A stretch of DNA of 64,000 nt from Paenibacillus amylolyticus (lineage in GTDB: Bacteria; Bacillota; Bacilli; Paenibacillales; Paenibacillaceae), in assembly GCF_029689945.1 (NCBI RefSeq), contig NZ_CP121451.1, forward strand, positions 6,200,001 to 6,264,000. The letters are read 5' to 3'. A model generated the notes under the pieces. The model worked only from the letters and a program-made list of their open reading frames with translations, was not told where the DNA came from and made no database searches. This document shows, in pieces, positions 1-10,377 of the stretch. Made by a program: the position numbers and the translations under genes. Within the stretch, counting starts at the first letter, position 1; every line of letters starts with the position of its first letter.

Positions 1-11
1 CAATAGCGCCA

Positions 12-614
12 TTATTGGACGCCAGGCTGCTGACCCAGATTGCGGCACAGCACTTTGACATGAGACAATGCAGACGATTCAATCTCCTTAAACGTTAAAC
101 GGTCCTGAATGTAATAAGAGATGAATCCGTGCATAGCCAAAAATAGCGTACGCGGTACCCTTTGAATATCCTCTTCCGTACAATTTTCTTCATTCATGTA
201 CTGCCGAATAATCGATGCAAATAATTCGAAGCAACGTCCCTGTTCGGTACGACAATAAGACAGCAATTCTTCGTCCCTGATCATAAACATAATTTCGTAC
301 TGATATGGGTTCTCCAGACCAAAGCGAATAAACTCCATCATAATATGCTCTACTTTGCTCACATCATCACGGACCGGCCTGACCATAGCTTGCAGCAACA
401 AATGCCCCAGATGATTGAAATCTTCAACCACGATGGCATAGAACAGCTCTGCCTTTTCCTTAAAGTGATAATACAGCGACCCATGACTATAGCCTAGATG
501 CTGGCCGATGCTTCGCATCGAAATGGCGCGGTATCCTTTGGTAATAAAAAGGTGCCTCGCCGCCTCCAGTATCCGCTCCCTCGACAACTCCTGTTCGACT
601 GCTCTTCTAGCCAT
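12..614 (-). CDS. TetR/AcrR family transcriptional regulator
   Basis: A 200-residue one-component DNA-binding regulator. Residues about 12-58 form the TetR helix-turn-helix, with the typical recognition-helix text GYSHGSLYYHFKEKAELF. The rest is an all-helical ligand-binding and dimerisation domain that does not reveal its ligand. The ATG at 614 follows an AAGGGGAAT ribosome site that lies inside the last codons of the upstream yigZ gene, and only 5 bases separate the two genes. They are therefore probably cotranscribed, from 1252 downward. The target genes cannot be inferred from this sequence. Family assignment is secure; function is open. Confidence 0.9.
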   Translation of the reverse strand: MARRAVEQELSRERILEAARHLFITKGYRAISMRSIGQHLGYSHGSLYYHFKEKAELFYAIVVEDFNHLGHLLLQAMVRPVRDDVSKVEHIMMEFIRFGLENPYQYEIMFMIRDEELLSYCRTEQGRCFELFASIIRQYMNEENCTEEDIQRVPRTLFLAMHGFISYYIQDRLTFKEIESSALSHVKVLCRNLGQQPGVQ

Positions 615-619
615 ATATT

Positions 620-1252
620 TTATTCCCCTTCAATAAAATAAAGCCGCTGTCCCTCCGTGATCCGGGATTGCCCTTGCGTCAAATCCGTGATCCAGGCTAC
701 AAATGCCTCGGTTTCACTATCCGGCGGAAGACAAGTCAACGTAACCTTATCGGTGAATCCAGTTTCACCTGTACGGACTTCCCGGCTTCTTAACTCATTT
801 TCCACTTTACCCAGCCACGTATAATCCAGTTCAACAAACACTTCACGATGCAGCACGTTGGTAATGGCTTCTCCGGCTTCAATGGCTGCAACAGCTCCAT
901 CCGTATAAGCGCGAATCAACCCACCGGCTCCAAGCATAATTCCCCCGAAGTATCGTGTAACTACAATTGCCACATTTTTTAATTTCTGATTCTTGATCAC
1001 TTCAAGAATGGGTTTCCCTGCTGTTCCGCTGGGTTCCCCGTCATCGGATTGCTTCTGGATCTCATCCCGCTCCCCAATCATGTACGCAGAGCAGTTATGA
1101 GTCGCATTCCAATGTTTTTTCTTGATCTCATCGATGAAGGCAACAGCCTCTTCCTCTGTCGTGACCGGCATAATATGACCGATAAATCGCGACTTCTTGA
1201 TGACAATTTCCAGATTGCCCGGTCCTCGAACCGTGCGATAACGTTCAATCAT
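620..1252 (-). CDS. yigZ: YigZ/IMPACT family protein
   Basis: A 210-residue protein of the UPF0029/IMPACT family. The N-terminal domain carries the family signature around residues 45-115: HNCSAYMIG, the DDGEPSGTAGKPIL segment, then VVTRYFGGIMLGAGGLIRAY. The C-terminal part is the ferredoxin-like DUF1949 domain. Eukaryotic IMPACT proteins modulate Gcn2, but the bacterial role is poorly defined and no reaction is claimed here. It is the first gene of a likely two-gene unit with the TetR regulator. The start ATG at 1252 is the only plausible one. Confidence 0.9.
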   Translation of the reverse strand: MIERYRTVRGPGNLEIVIKKSRFIGHIMPVTTEEEAVAFIDEIKKKHWNATHNCSAYMIGERDEIQKQSDDGEPSGTAGKPILEVIKNQKLKNVAIVVTRYFGGIMLGAGGLIRAYTDGAVAAIEAGEAITNVLHREVFVELDYTWLGKVENELRSREVRTGETGFTDKVTLTCLPPDSETEAFVAWITDLTQGQSRITEGQRLYFIEGE

Positions 1253-1311
1253 CCTGAATCCAACTTTCTGATCTTTTCCTGAGTCTAACGCTTGGTCTTT
1301 TTTACAAGAAA

Positions 1312-1342
1312 GCAGTTCACCGCGCGAACGCGGACGAACTGC
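1312..1342 (-). terminator. Rho-independent terminator after pgi
   Basis: On the minus strand a GC-rich hairpin (GCAGTTC...CCGCG-TTCG-CGCGG...GAACTGC) is followed by TTTCTTGT. It lies about 100 bases beyond the pgi stop codon and separates pgi from yigZ. Confidence 0.7.
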
Positions 1343-1440
1343 CCTGGTTATCTACATCCGGGAGCCCTGCATCTTACCTGAACAGTGATTCCCGGATCGA
1401 TTAACATTACTTTATTTAACTATATGAGCAGACCGATGAA

Positions 1441-2796
1441 TTATTCGGAAAGTCTCGCTTCGAGCGCTGCTTTCTCTTCTTCAAAGCCTGGTTTGCCCAG
1501 CAATGCGAACATATTTTTCTTGTAAGCTTCCACGCCTGGTTGGTCAAATGGATTGACGCCCAGCAGGTAGCCACTGATACCGCATGCTTTTTCAAAGAAG
1601 TATACCAGATATCCGAAAGAATATGGAGTCATATCTGGAATGTTCACAATCAGATTTGGTACTTGACCATCTGTATGTGCAAGCAGTGTTCCTTGGAACG
1701 CTTTTTTGTTAACAAAGTCCATCGTTTTGCCTTCAAGGAAGTTCAATCCATCCAGATCATCCGGATCGGATTTAATCGAGATATGCTCTGCAACTTCAGT
1801 AACCTGGATAACTGTTTCGAAGATATTCCGGCTACCTTCCTGAATGAATTGACCCATGGAGTGCAAGTCTGTAGAGAAATCAACAGATGCTGGATAGATT
1901 CCTTTGTAATCTTTACCTTCGCTCTCTCCAAACAGTTGTTTCCACCACTCGGATACGAAGTGCAGGGACGGTTCATAGTTTACAAGAATTTCAGTGCCTT
2001 TGCCTTTGCGATACAATGCGTTACGAACAGCTGCATATTGGTATGCTTCATTCTCAGCTACGTTCGGGTTGCTGTATTCCTTGGATGCGTCAGCCGCACC
2101 TTGCATCATTTCCTCGATGTTGATGCCAGCTGCTGCGATTGGCAGCAAACCTACAGCCGTCAGAACGGAGTAACGTCCACCTACATCATCCGGGATAATG
2201 AAAGATTCATATCCTTCAGCATTCGCAAGTTCTTTCAGTGCACCGCGCGCTTTGTCCGTTGTAGCATAAATGCGTTTGCGTGCTTCTTCCTTGCCATATT
2301 TCTCTTCCAGTGCTGCACGGAAGATACGGAAAGCAATGGCTGGCTCCGTTGTTGTACCGGATTTGGAGATGACATTTACGGAGAAATCTTTGCCTTCAAC
2401 CAGATCCAGCAAATGCGTTACATAGGTGGAACTGATATTGTTTCCTGCAAAATAGATTTCAGGTGTTTTGCGTTTGTCTTTTGGCAGATTGTTATAGAAG
2501 GAGTGTGTCAGCATTTCAATCGCTGCACGTGCACCCAGGTATGATCCACCGATACCGATAACAATCAGTACTTCGGAATCGCTTTGGATTTTGGCAGCCG
2601 CTTTTTGAATGCGTGCGAACTCTTCTTTGTCATATGCTGTTGGCAGGTCAATCCAGCCCAGATAATCGGAGCCTGTTCCTGTTCCGTTATGAAGCTGTTC
2701 GTGAGCCAGACGAATCGGTTCAGCGAAATAGTCCACTTCGTGCTGATTTACAAATTGCAATGCTGTGCTATAGTCAAATGTCACTTTTTTTGCCAT
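1441..2796 (-). CDS. pgi: Glucose-6-phosphate isomerase
   Basis: A 451-residue cytoplasmic enzyme interconverting glucose-6-phosphate and fructose-6-phosphate in glycolysis and gluconeogenesis. Length matches the Bacillus-type GPI. Visible family features are [17 protein letters not shown] near residue 80, the [14 protein letters not shown] sugar-phosphate loop near 145, and the catalytic Glu region [14 protein letters not shown] near 310. The ATG at 2796 has AGGAGG upstream, but 12 bases away, a rather long spacing. It appears monocistronic, flanked by terminators on both sides. Confidence 0.97.
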   Translation of the reverse strand: MAKKVTFDYSTALQFVNQHEVDYFAEPIRLAHEQLHNGTGTGSDYLGWIDLPTAYDKEEFARIQKAAAKIQSDSEVLIVIGIGGSYLGARAAIEMLTHSFYNNLPKDKRKTPEIYFAGNNISSTYVTHLLDLVEGKDFSVNVISKSGTTTEPAIAFRIFRAALEEKYGKEEARKRIYATTDKARGALKELANAEGYESFIIPDDVGGRYSVLTAVGLLPIAAAGINIEEMMQGAADASKEYSNPNVAENEAYQYAAVRNALYRKGKGTEILVNYEPSLHFVSEWWKQLFGESEGKDYKGIYPASVDFSTDLHSMGQFIQEGSRNIFETVIQVTEVAEHISIKSDPDDLDGLNFLEGKTMDFVNKKAFQGTLLAHTDGQVPNLIVNIPDMTPYSFGYLVYFFEKACGISGYLLGVNPFDQPGVEAYKKNMFALLGKPGFEEEKAALEARLSE

Positions 2797-2933
2797 GATC
2801 TCAAAGACCTCCTGATTTCGGTTATATTATTTCCGTATCCGTATTCCATTCTAAACAACTTGCCTTAAGGATACTTCAAATCCACGGGGCTGACAAGCTT
2901 GCTGCCCGAACTTTGTCGTTAGAATTCAAGAAG

Positions 2934-2982
2934 TAAAAAGGGTAAACCGAATCCGCGGGTTGCGGTTCTGCTTACCCTTCTT
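2934..2982 (-). terminator. Terminator after ppnP
   Basis: Inverted repeat AAGGGTAAAC...TTACCCTT with a GC-rich inner stem, followed on the minus strand by TTTTTAC. It starts 4 bases beyond the ppnP stop codon. Confidence 0.65.
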
Positions 2983-2985
2983 ATA

Positions 2986-3303
2986 TTATTCCGCCGGGTA
3001 CGAGCAGACGTAGTCAGTAACGCTGCGTATCTCCAGTTTAAATTTGGATTCGGCAGGCACGTGGAACGTAGCTTGACCTTGAATCTCTTGCCACTCTTCT
3101 TCTCCGGGAAGCAATACTTTCAGATCGCCGGACAGAATCTCCATAATTTCACGGGAATCCGTACCGAACTCATAACTGCCTGGAAGCATGATGCCCAGAG
3201 TCACTTTGCTGCCATCCCCCAAAATAACCGTTCTGCTGGTTACCTGACCATCATAATAAATGTTGGCCTCTTTCACTACACTGACTTGATCGAATTGTGA
3301 CAT
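2986..3303 (-). CDS. ppnP: Pyrimidine/purine nucleoside phosphorylase (PpnP, DUF1255)
   Basis: A 105-residue single-domain cupin of the PpnP/YaiE family, which phosphorolyses a range of nucleosides to free base and ribose-1-phosphate. The typical text LGIMLPGSYEFGTDSREIME lies near residues 35-55. The open frame extends to 3402, but the ATG at 3303 gives the family N-terminus (MSQFDQVSVV) and has AGGGGAG eight bases upstream, so it is the chosen start. It stands alone between a terminator and an intergenic repeat. Confidence 0.9.
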   Translation of the reverse strand: MSQFDQVSVVKEANIYYDGQVTSRTVILGDGSKVTLGIMLPGSYEFGTDSREIMEILSGDLKVLLPGEEEWQEIQGQATFHVPAESKFKLEIRSVTDYVCSYPAE

Positions 3304-3462
3304 GCGTACCCGCTCCCCTGAAGTTAATGAAAACAAAAGGCAAAACAGATCAGGGCGATAACGAGTCACCGCCCATGTTCTGCGGAAATAACTTGCTGCC
3401 ATGGATCAGGACGGGCATGATGCCCTTCGACCATAGCAGCGCTTATGAAGCTATAGGTGCGT

Positions 3463-3563
3463 GTTCAAAAAGTCAGGTTTTCAGTACTTTTCGGCTGAAT
3501 CCCATATTCGACGCTGATGATGCCGTGAGGCATCCTTCCTAATCAAAAGCAGACTTTTTGAAC
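3463..3563. repeat. Interspersed repeat family 1, copy 1
   Basis: About 101 bp bounded by 12-bp perfect terminal inverted repeats GTTCAAAAAGTC/GACTTTTTGAAC, with an internal hairpin built on GATGCC/GGCATC. The same termini and core recur at 23246-23451 and 27266-27345. This copy is inverted relative to the 23 kb copy and lacks most of the central segment seen there. It fills the gap between ppnP and tkt. No coding capacity; compatible with a MITE-like or REP-like element. Confidence 0.85.
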
Positions 3564-3571
3564 GACCTCTA

Positions 3572-5615
3572 TTACAGCAATGCTTTTACGCGGCTAACCA
3601 CGTTGTCCACTGTAAAGCCGTACTCTTGGATAACACGGTCGCCAGGCGCGGAAGCACCGAATGTGCTGATTCCGAGAATGTCACCTTGATCACCAACATA
3701 TTTCTCCCAGCCCATTGGGTGAGCCATTTCAATGGCAAGACGAGCTTTAACATCCGGAAGAAGAACGGATTCTTTGTAAGCTTTGTCTTGTTTCTCGAAC
3801 AGATCCCAGCTTGGCATGCTGATTACACGAACTTGGATGCCTTGTTCTGCAAGTGCTGCTTGAGCTTTAACAGCCAATTGCACTTCAGAACCTGTAGCGA
3901 TAATTTGTGCTACCGCTTTGCCATCTTTTGCATCAGAGACAACATAAGCACCACGTTTCACGTTCTCACGTGAACCTTCAACGGTACCTTCGAGGATCGG
4001 CAAGTTTTGACGAGTGAGTACGAGTGCAACAGGGTTGCTCTTGTTCTCAAGCGCGTAAGCCCAAGCAGCCGAAGTTTCATTACCATCCGCCGGACGAATA
4101 ACCGTCAGGTTAGGAATGATACGCAGGGATGCCAATTGCTCGATCGGTTCGTGCGTAGGACCATCTTCACCAACAGCGATACTATCGTGAGTCAGAACAT
4201 ACGTTACAGGCAATCCCATCAGGGCTGCCAGACGAACAGCCGGACGCAGGTAATCGGTAAATACGAAGAACGTACCTCCGAATACTTTCACACCGCTGTG
4301 CAGTGCCATACCGTTCATTGCTCCAGCCATACCGAATTCACGGATACCGAAGTAGATGTTACGGCCGGAGTAATCTTCAGGTGTGAAGTTCTCCAGGTTG
4401 TTCAAGTGAGTCATTGTGGAGCTTTCCAAGTCAGCAGATCCACCTGTCAGTTGTGGCACGTTGTGTGCCAGACCGTTCAGAGCGTTACCGGATGCTACAC
4501 GCGTGGAGAGCGCTTTGTCTGTTGCTGCATATTTAGGAAGATCACGGTCCCAACCCTCTGGAAGGTCGCCGTTAATCGCTGTTTCGAATTGAGCTGCCAG
4601 CTCAGGGTATGCTTTTTTGTACTCAGCAAATTTCTCGTCCCAAGCTTTGTTAGCAGAGATACCACGATCTTTCACTTGTGCAAAGTGATCGCGAACTTCA
4701 GCTGGTACGTGGAAGTTTTCTTCGTAAACCCATTTGTAATACTCTTTAGTCAATTTGGCTTCGTCTGCACCCAGTGGAGATCCGTGAGTACCGCCGTGGC
4801 CGCCTTTACCTTGTTTGTTCGGGCTACCATAACCGATAACCGTTTTAACTTCGATCAGTGTAGGACGCAGTGTATCTGCTTGACCTTCCTGAATTGCTTT
4901 TTCGATTGCAGGCAGATCGTTACCATCTTCAACGCGCAGCACTTGCCAGCCATAAGCTTCAAAACGCTTCGCGATGCTTTCGGAAGAAGACAGATCCAAT
5001 TTACCATCAAGTGTGATGTCATTGGAGTCGAACAACATGATCAGTTTGCCCAGGTGCAAACGTCCAGCCAGGGAAGCTGATTCATGAGATACGCCTTCCA
5101 TCAAGTCACCATCACCACAGATTGCGTAAGTGTAGTGATCAACGACATTGAATTTGTCTTTATCTGTATGTTGCGCCCAGTTGAGCTTCAGCCATTGCCA
5201 TACCTACAGCCATTGCAATACCTTGACCCAGTGGGCCGGTAGTTGCATCAACACCTGCAGTATGTCCGAATTCCGGGTGACCCGGTGTTTTGCTTCCCCA
5301 TTGACGGAACTGTTTCAGTTCTTCCATTGGAAGATCATATCCGCTCAGGTGCAGCAAGCTGTACAGCAACATGGAACCATGTCCTGCAGACAGGACAAAA
5401 CGGTCCCGGTTAACCCATGTTGGGTGGTCCGGGTTATGAGTCATCGTTTTTGCAAAAAGTTGGTACCCCATTGGAGCGGAGCCCATAGGCATACCCGGAT
5501 GTCCGGAATTTGCCTTCTCAATTGCATCAATCGCCAAAGTACGTACGGTAGTGATCGACAGGTTGTCGATTGTAGTGTTCTCGTCCTTTTGAATCGCTTC
5601 GTTCTTGTCAGTCAT
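3572..5615 (-). CDS. tkt: Transketolase (frame interrupted at about 5164)
   Basis: Thiamine-diphosphate enzyme of the pentose-phosphate pathway, about 680 residues after repair. The N-terminal piece (5615-5160) has [20 protein letters not shown] and ends at an in-frame stop just after LGATY. The other frame continues at once with [20 protein letters not shown], the ThDP-binding GDG motif, and runs to 3572. One extra G (+ strand c5164, turning an AAT codon into AGAT) accounts for the break. Both halves are otherwise fully conserved, so a sequencing error is likelier than gene loss. The start ATG at 5615 has AGGAGG seven bases upstream. Confidence 0.95.
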
Positions 5616-6048
5616 GGTTTGTCCTCCTCATGTCTTTAGATAAGTCGGGTGCGCAAGCGAATCCCTCTCATCAATACAAGCAAACCGAATTTCACAATAA
5701 GTGAATCCGCTTGAGTGTTTCATTTTGACTTATTCACTTTTGTATTGTATCACTTGGCGTGAAGCTTTTCCATAACCTTCTTTGAGAAGTTCATGAAAAA
5801 TAGGTGGTTTGTGATGAATAATCCTTGACCTATCAAGCAAAAATCGTGCTATACAAGGTACTAAATTCCAAAAGCAGACTTAAGGAGTTTCGCTGATCCA
5901 TCGCATGAAGTATAACCTTTAACCTGAAAACCATGCATATTTTAGATATTGATCCTCAATTCACATATAATATTCCTTAATATGGATTCGAAAGTTGGGC
6001 TGTGGTTTATTTTCAGATGTACACGCGTCAATCATAGGAGGTCTCGAT

Positions 6049-6522
6049 ATGCCAGATCCTGCTGCTCACCCAACCCCATCGGTAAAACACTCATTACCCT
6101 GGATATCAGGTATTTTAACGGGCATTCTCTGGGAGTTGTCCTGGGATTTTTCCTTAAAGTGATTCAGGGCTACACGGGTGAACAAGTATATACCCTGCTT
6201 TTGAATATCGATTTCGTGCCTGGTGTTCCACCAACCTTGCCTGAATTCATTGAATTCTCTGCATCTGGTTGTGTCCGTTGCGATTGGCATCTTTTATGTG
6301 TGGTGGGTACAGCGTACAGGTCGTCCCCTTTTCAAAGGAATATTGCTCGGTGCCGCCTCATCCCTGCTCTATATCCCACTCTCTCAACTATCATCACGTG
6401 TGCCAGATCTGTATAATGCAGCCGCCATACTCTACTGGATTGTTGGTCATCTGCTGTTTGGTATCGTGCTTGGCTTGTGCGGAAAATATATCAGCACCAA
6501 AAAAGCGACTCCCTTTTCGTAA
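6049..6522 (+). CDS. Predicted integral membrane protein (two compensating frame breaks)
   Basis: I do not recognise the family. An ATG at 6049 has a perfect AGGAGG (6036-6041) seven bases upstream. The reading frame starts MPDPAAHPTPSVKHSLPW, shifts by about 6130 into a frame reading LGFFLKVIQGYTGEQVYTLL, then returns near 6260 to the first frame, which reads LHLVVSVAIGIFYVWW and ends at 6522. The reconstructed product of about 157 residues has four likely membrane spans. One lost and one gained base explain the pattern, matching other indels in this window. The end abuts a terminator at 6499-6543. Confidence 0.55.
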
Positions 6523-6543
6523 ACGAAGAGGAGTCGCTTTTCT
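6499..6543. terminator. Bidirectional terminator between membrane protein and purU
   Basis: Hairpin AAAAGCGACTCC...GGAGTCGCTTTT with A- and T-runs on both sides, between the convergent 6049-6522 gene and purU. Confidence 0.85.
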
Positions 6544-6603
6544 ATTAGGCCAGAGTCTGTTGCGTGGTTCCGAATCAACCTTGCGCAGTATTAAAGCATT
6601 AGC

Positions 6604-7497
6604 TTAAAATACAACGGTTTTATTCTCATGAACGAGAACACGATCTTCAACATGCCATTTCACGGCACGTGCAAGCACAACACGCTCAATGGTACGTCCA
6701 ATACGCTTCAGCTCGGTGACATCGTCCCCATGACTTACACGCTGCACATCCTGTTCAATAATCGGGCCGCCATCCAGTTCTTCTGTAACATAGTGCGCTG
6801 TCGCACCAATGATTTTGACACCTCGGTTGTACGCCTGCGCATACGGTTTACCACCCACAAAGGCTGGCAGGAACGAATGGTGGATATTAATGATTCGATT
6901 GCGGTAGTGCTCAATGAACATGGGAGAGATAATCTGCATGTAACGAGCCAGAATGATCACATCCACATCATTGCCAATGACGTCCAGTTGACGCTGTTCC
7001 GCTTCTTTTTTGGTATCTGCTGTAACCGGAATATGATGATATGGAATGCCAAATGATTCTACATAGTCCTTCATGTCTAAATGGTTGCTGACCACAAGCG
7101 CAATATCGGCATCCAGGTCGCCTGCCTGCCATTGCCACAACAATTCAACCAGACAGTGATCTTCTTTGGATACAAAGATAGCCAGTTTCTTCTTGCGGCT
7201 GACGGCAGATAACGTCCATTCCATCTGGAAACGGCTTGCCACTTCTGCAAAGTCTGCTTCCAGTTTCGGCAGGTTGTGGAGCAATTGTGCCAGATCAAAC
7301 TCAATCCGCATAAAGAACATGCCGCCAGCAGGGTCCATGGTGTACTGGTCCGACTGGACAATGTTTGCACCATGCTGGTGCAGGAAATGAGATACGGCAG
7401 CAACAATTCCTGGACCATCCGGACAGGAAATGAGCATGCGCGCACGATCGGCGCGGTTTTTAGCATCAGGACGTACTTGTTTAGCGTGGATCTCCAT
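6604..7497 (-). CDS. purU: Formyltetrahydrofolate deformylase
   Basis: A 297-residue enzyme that hydrolyses 10-formyl-THF to THF and formate. It balances one-carbon pools and feeds formate to PurT-type purine synthesis. An N-terminal ACT domain (residues 20-95, starting ARMLISCPDGPGIVAAVSHF) precedes the formyltransferase domain. The catalytic Asn-His-Asp set is represented by SNHLDMK, INIHHSFLPAF and the later DGGPIIEQD. The ATG at 7497 follows AAGGAGGAAG. It lies 42 bases after the nfo stop in the same direction and may be cotranscribed with nfo. Confidence 0.95.
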   Translation of the reverse strand: MEIHAKQVRPDAKNRADRARMLISCPDGPGIVAAVSHFLHQHGANIVQSDQYTMDPAGGMFFMRIEFDLAQLLHNLPKLEADFAEVASRFQMEWTLSAVSRKKKLAIFVSKEDHCLVELLWQWQAGDLDADIALVVSNHLDMKDYVESFGIPYHHIPVTADTKKEAEQRQLDVIGNDVDVIILARYMQIISPMFIEHYRNRIINIHHSFLPAFVGGKPYAQAYNRGVKIIGATAHYVTEELDGGPIIEQDVQRVSHGDDVTELKRIGRTIERVVLARAVKWHVEDRVLVHENKTVVF

Positions 7498-7539
7498 CGG
7501 GTTATTCTTCCTCCTTCAATTAAGCCATGACCTGCGGGA

Positions 7540-8645
7540 TTAACCCGCAAGCCATGCAATCAAGCGATGATTCAGTTGTTCTTCATTCAAATGCGGGAAC
7601 AAGGCCGCCTCAGTCACCATGTCATAGAGGCGTTCCAGCGGTTCGCGCGGATCTGCCTTTTTGGCTTTGGCATCATTTTTGAGCAATGTCCACACATCCA
7701 GAATATATGAACGGGACTCAATCTCTTTACCTTTGAAAAAGTGTTGCAGCTGCTCTACTTCTGTCAGGAATTCCTGACCAAATCGACCCGCAACATCGCC
7801 ACGAAGCAGGGCAATCTCCACCTCATACATTGGACGCTGTGTCTTGGCCTCTTTGCCAATCCAAGGTGTCTCCAGAATAAATGGACGTCCTTGAAGCTTC
7901 TCATGGTTGACGATGCGGTTAATCGCCTCAAACCCGATCCAGCCGGAGCCGATTGGTGTATGACGGTCCTTGTGCGCACCCACAGCATTCTTACTATCAT
8001 TAATATGCATTACGGCAATGCGGTCAAGTCCCACCGTGCGATCGAACTGTTCCAGTACACCGTCAAAATCGTTAACGATATCATAGCCTGCATCATGAAT
8101 ATGGCATGTATCCATACACACAGTCAGGCGCTCGTTATACGTTACTTTCTCAATAATCTGGGCGATTTCCTCGAAACTGCGACCCATCTCCGTACCTTTG
8201 CCAGCCATGGTCTCCAGAGCGATGTTCACATCTGTCTCTTCACACCTTCCAGCACTTCATTCAGACCTTCTGCGATCCGTCCAATCCCGTAATGGGCATC
8301 TTTGTCTGTAAAAGCGCCAGGATGCAATACGATGTTTTTGACTCCAATGGCATGTGTACGACGAATCTCTTCCTGAAGGAAATCTACAGCGAGTCTATAC
8401 GTGTTGTCTTTGTATGAACCCAGATTGATAATGTACGGTGCATGGACAACGATATCTTCCATTCCACTCTCTTGCATGGCAAGCTTGCCTTCTTCAATAT
8501 ACATGGATTCAATTGGCTTACGACGTGTATTCTGCGGTGCACCCGTATATATCATAAACGAACTGGAACCGTACGAGGACGCTTCCTTCGTTGCACTCAA
8601 TAATCCCTTGTCCGAAAAGGACACGTGGGAGCCGATTTTCAGCAT
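7540..8645 (-). CDS. nfo: Endonuclease IV with C-terminal extension (frame break at about 8238)
   Basis: AP endonuclease of base-excision repair, cleaving 5' to abasic sites. The first frame (8645-8226) has [23 protein letters not shown] and the zinc ligand segment [11 protein letters not shown]. The second carries [25 protein letters not shown] and HINDSKN, so the whole three-zinc site is present. One missing base in an expected AAGGAGACA separates the frames. The repaired protein is 368 residues against about 285-300 usual. The last 85 residues form an extra helical, Lys/Glu-rich tail that I do not recognise. Start ATG at 8645. Confidence 0.93.
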
Positions 8646-8813
8646 TATTGATCCCCCTTCATCTGAATTATCCCTTATTCTAACGCGATTATCGAAATAA
8701 ATCTAGAAATGCGCTATAATTCGGGATAGAGGCTATTTTTGACAGCTAATATGTAGACATGGTAGGCGGAATCCGTCTTTCCGTGAAAATCAATGAACCG
8801 AGGTGACTCCGCA

Positions 8814-9281
8814 ATGATTTTCGACTCCTACGCGATGATACTAACCAGCAGTTCTCCCAGCAATTGGTTTATGAATACGATCGCATTCTGGACTTTTCTA
8901 TTGCTTGGCAGCATGTGTATCGGTGGATTTTTTATGATGCGCAAGTTTCTGAAAGTGCTGCCCAAAGCAGATGGTAAGTCCAAACTGGATTGGCAGAATT
9001 ATTGGGTGGAAGCCAGCCGTCACTTGTGGACGGATGAAGCCAAAGCTTTTTTGGATCAACTGGTAGAGCCTGTACCTGGGCCATTTCGTGATATCGCCAA
9101 ACATTCCATTGCTGCAGAGATCGGGAAAATTGCAGTGGAAGATAACGCTACGGAAGTATCGAGAGATCATTGCATCAAAGGATACATTATTGCCACACCG
9201 AAGCGGGATAATAAGTTTTTGGTCAAATTTTTGGAGAAAAACAAAATCGATTATTCCCCTTATCAACATTTGATTAAATAA
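8814..9281 (+). CDS. DUF2621 family membrane-anchored protein
   Basis: A 155-residue protein resembling Bacillus YneK (DUF2621). One transmembrane segment lies at residues about 18-42 (FWTFLLLGSMCIGGFFMM), followed by a cytoplasmic helical domain with DWQNYWVEASRHLW, a segment I take as typical of the family. The function is unknown. An upstream in-frame ATG at 8793 lacks a ribosome site, whereas GAGGTGA lies seven bases before 8814, so 8814 is chosen. It is divergent from nfo, with about 170 bp between them. Confidence 0.8.
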   Translation: MIFDSYAMILTSSSPSNWFMNTIAFWTFLLLGSMCIGGFFMMRKFLKVLPKADGKSKLDWQNYWVEASRHLWTDEAKAFLDQLVEPVPGPFRDIAKHSIAAEIGKIAVEDNATEVSRDHCIKGYIIATPKRDNKFLVKFLEKNKIDYSPYQHLIK

Positions 9282-9439
9282 AATACAAAGATGAGTTAAG
9301 CCCTATATAGATTTGGTTAATTTACAGATATGCTCCGTCAGGTAAGTCGTTCCCAGCAGGCATTGCTTACCGTCCGGGGCTGTTTGTCGATTCACGGGTA
9401 TATGATGAGGGCAGTGAAAATACAGAGAGGATGTTAAAT

Positions 9440-10351
9440 ATGAAAATTGCCATTTGTGGAGGTACCGGATTTGTAGGAGGGGCTCTTGTAGATTACTGGC
9501 TGCAAGCCGGGCACCATGTGAAAGTTATTACACGAAAACTGCCTGACTTGCATAATCCAAGTAAAAATCTTACATATATATCGTGGGAACAAGTCGAAGA
9601 ACAGCCTCATCTGCTGGAAGGTATGGATGCTCTCGTTAACCTTGCAGGAGAAACGCTGAATCAACGGTGGACAACCAAGGCGAAGCTGGAGATTGTTGAA
9701 TCCAGAGTAACGACCGTAGCACGGGTAGCCCGATTGGTCGAATTCCTGGAACACAAGCCGGAAGTGGTCGTTCAGGCTTCTGCCATGGCCATCTATGGAA
9801 CCTCCCCTAACGAAACCTTTGATGAGAGCAGTCCGCAAAAATCAATGAATTTCCCGTCCCGGGTCTCGGAACAATGGGAAGTTGCGGCAGATGCAATCAA
9901 AGATGTGCGGCTCGTTAAAATCCGTGTGAGTTTGGTGCTTGGCCATAAAAAAGGTGCTTTTCCGTTGATGAAACTACCTTATATGCTGGGTTTCGGTGGC
10001 AAGATCGGCAGTGGCAAGCAATGGACCAGCTGGATTCACATTATGGATATCGTAAGACTTATTGATTTTAGCATCCAAAACAAACAAGTATCAGGTCCGG
10101 TCAATGCTTCCTCACCGAACCCTGTCACCAATGATGAATTTGGTCGTACAGTAGGCAAGGTGTATCATCGTCCACACTGGTTCCCCGTACCCAGCTTTCT
10201 AATTAAAACCTTGGTCGGAGAACTATCCGTTGTTCTGCTTCAAGGGCAAAGAGTCATTCCGCAAAAAGCACTCGACCACGGATTCCAATTCACCTTCCCT
10301 ACCCTAACCCAGGCCCTGGAAGATCTGAAGCACCGCGGCTTGTCTGACTGA
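9440..10351 (+). CDS. TIGR01777 family NAD(P)-dependent epimerase
   Basis: A 303-residue extended short-chain dehydrogenase of the TIGR01777 (YfhF/SulA-like) family. The N-terminal Rossmann motif is AICGGTGFVGGALVDYW. NLAGETLNQRWTTKAK and the C-terminal DUF1731-like segment with QRVIPQKALDHGFQF are characteristic. The substrate is unknown. The first in-frame ATG (9431) touches the GAGAGG ribosome site, so the ATG at 9440 with proper spacing is preferred. It is convergent with the FHA gene, and no clear terminator is seen between them. Confidence 0.88.
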   Translation: MKIAICGGTGFVGGALVDYWLQAGHHVKVITRKLPDLHNPSKNLTYISWEQVEEQPHLLEGMDALVNLAGETLNQRWTTKAKLEIVESRVTTVARVARLVEFLEHKPEVVVQASAMAIYGTSPNETFDESSPQKSMNFPSRVSEQWEVAADAIKDVRLVKIRVSLVLGHKKGAFPLMKLPYMLGFGGKIGSGKQWTSWIHIMDIVRLIDFSIQNKQVSGPVNASSPNPVTNDEFGRTVGKVYHRPHWFPVPSFLIKTLVGELSVVLLQGQRVIPQKALDHGFQFTFPTLTQALEDLKHRGLSD

Positions 10352-10377
10352 TTAAACGACGAAAAATGAGCCATGGC

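Noticed and set aside
1540..2544. 334-codon plus-strand frame opposite pgi
   Set aside because: Antisense shadow of glucose-6-phosphate isomerase.
3463..3563. Insertion sequence with transposase
   Set aside because: The repeat has inverted ends but no coding capacity, and no transposase gene was found in the window.
4007..5080. 357-codon open frame opposite tkt
   Set aside because: Antisense shadow of transketolase, Cys/Phe-rich without domain features.
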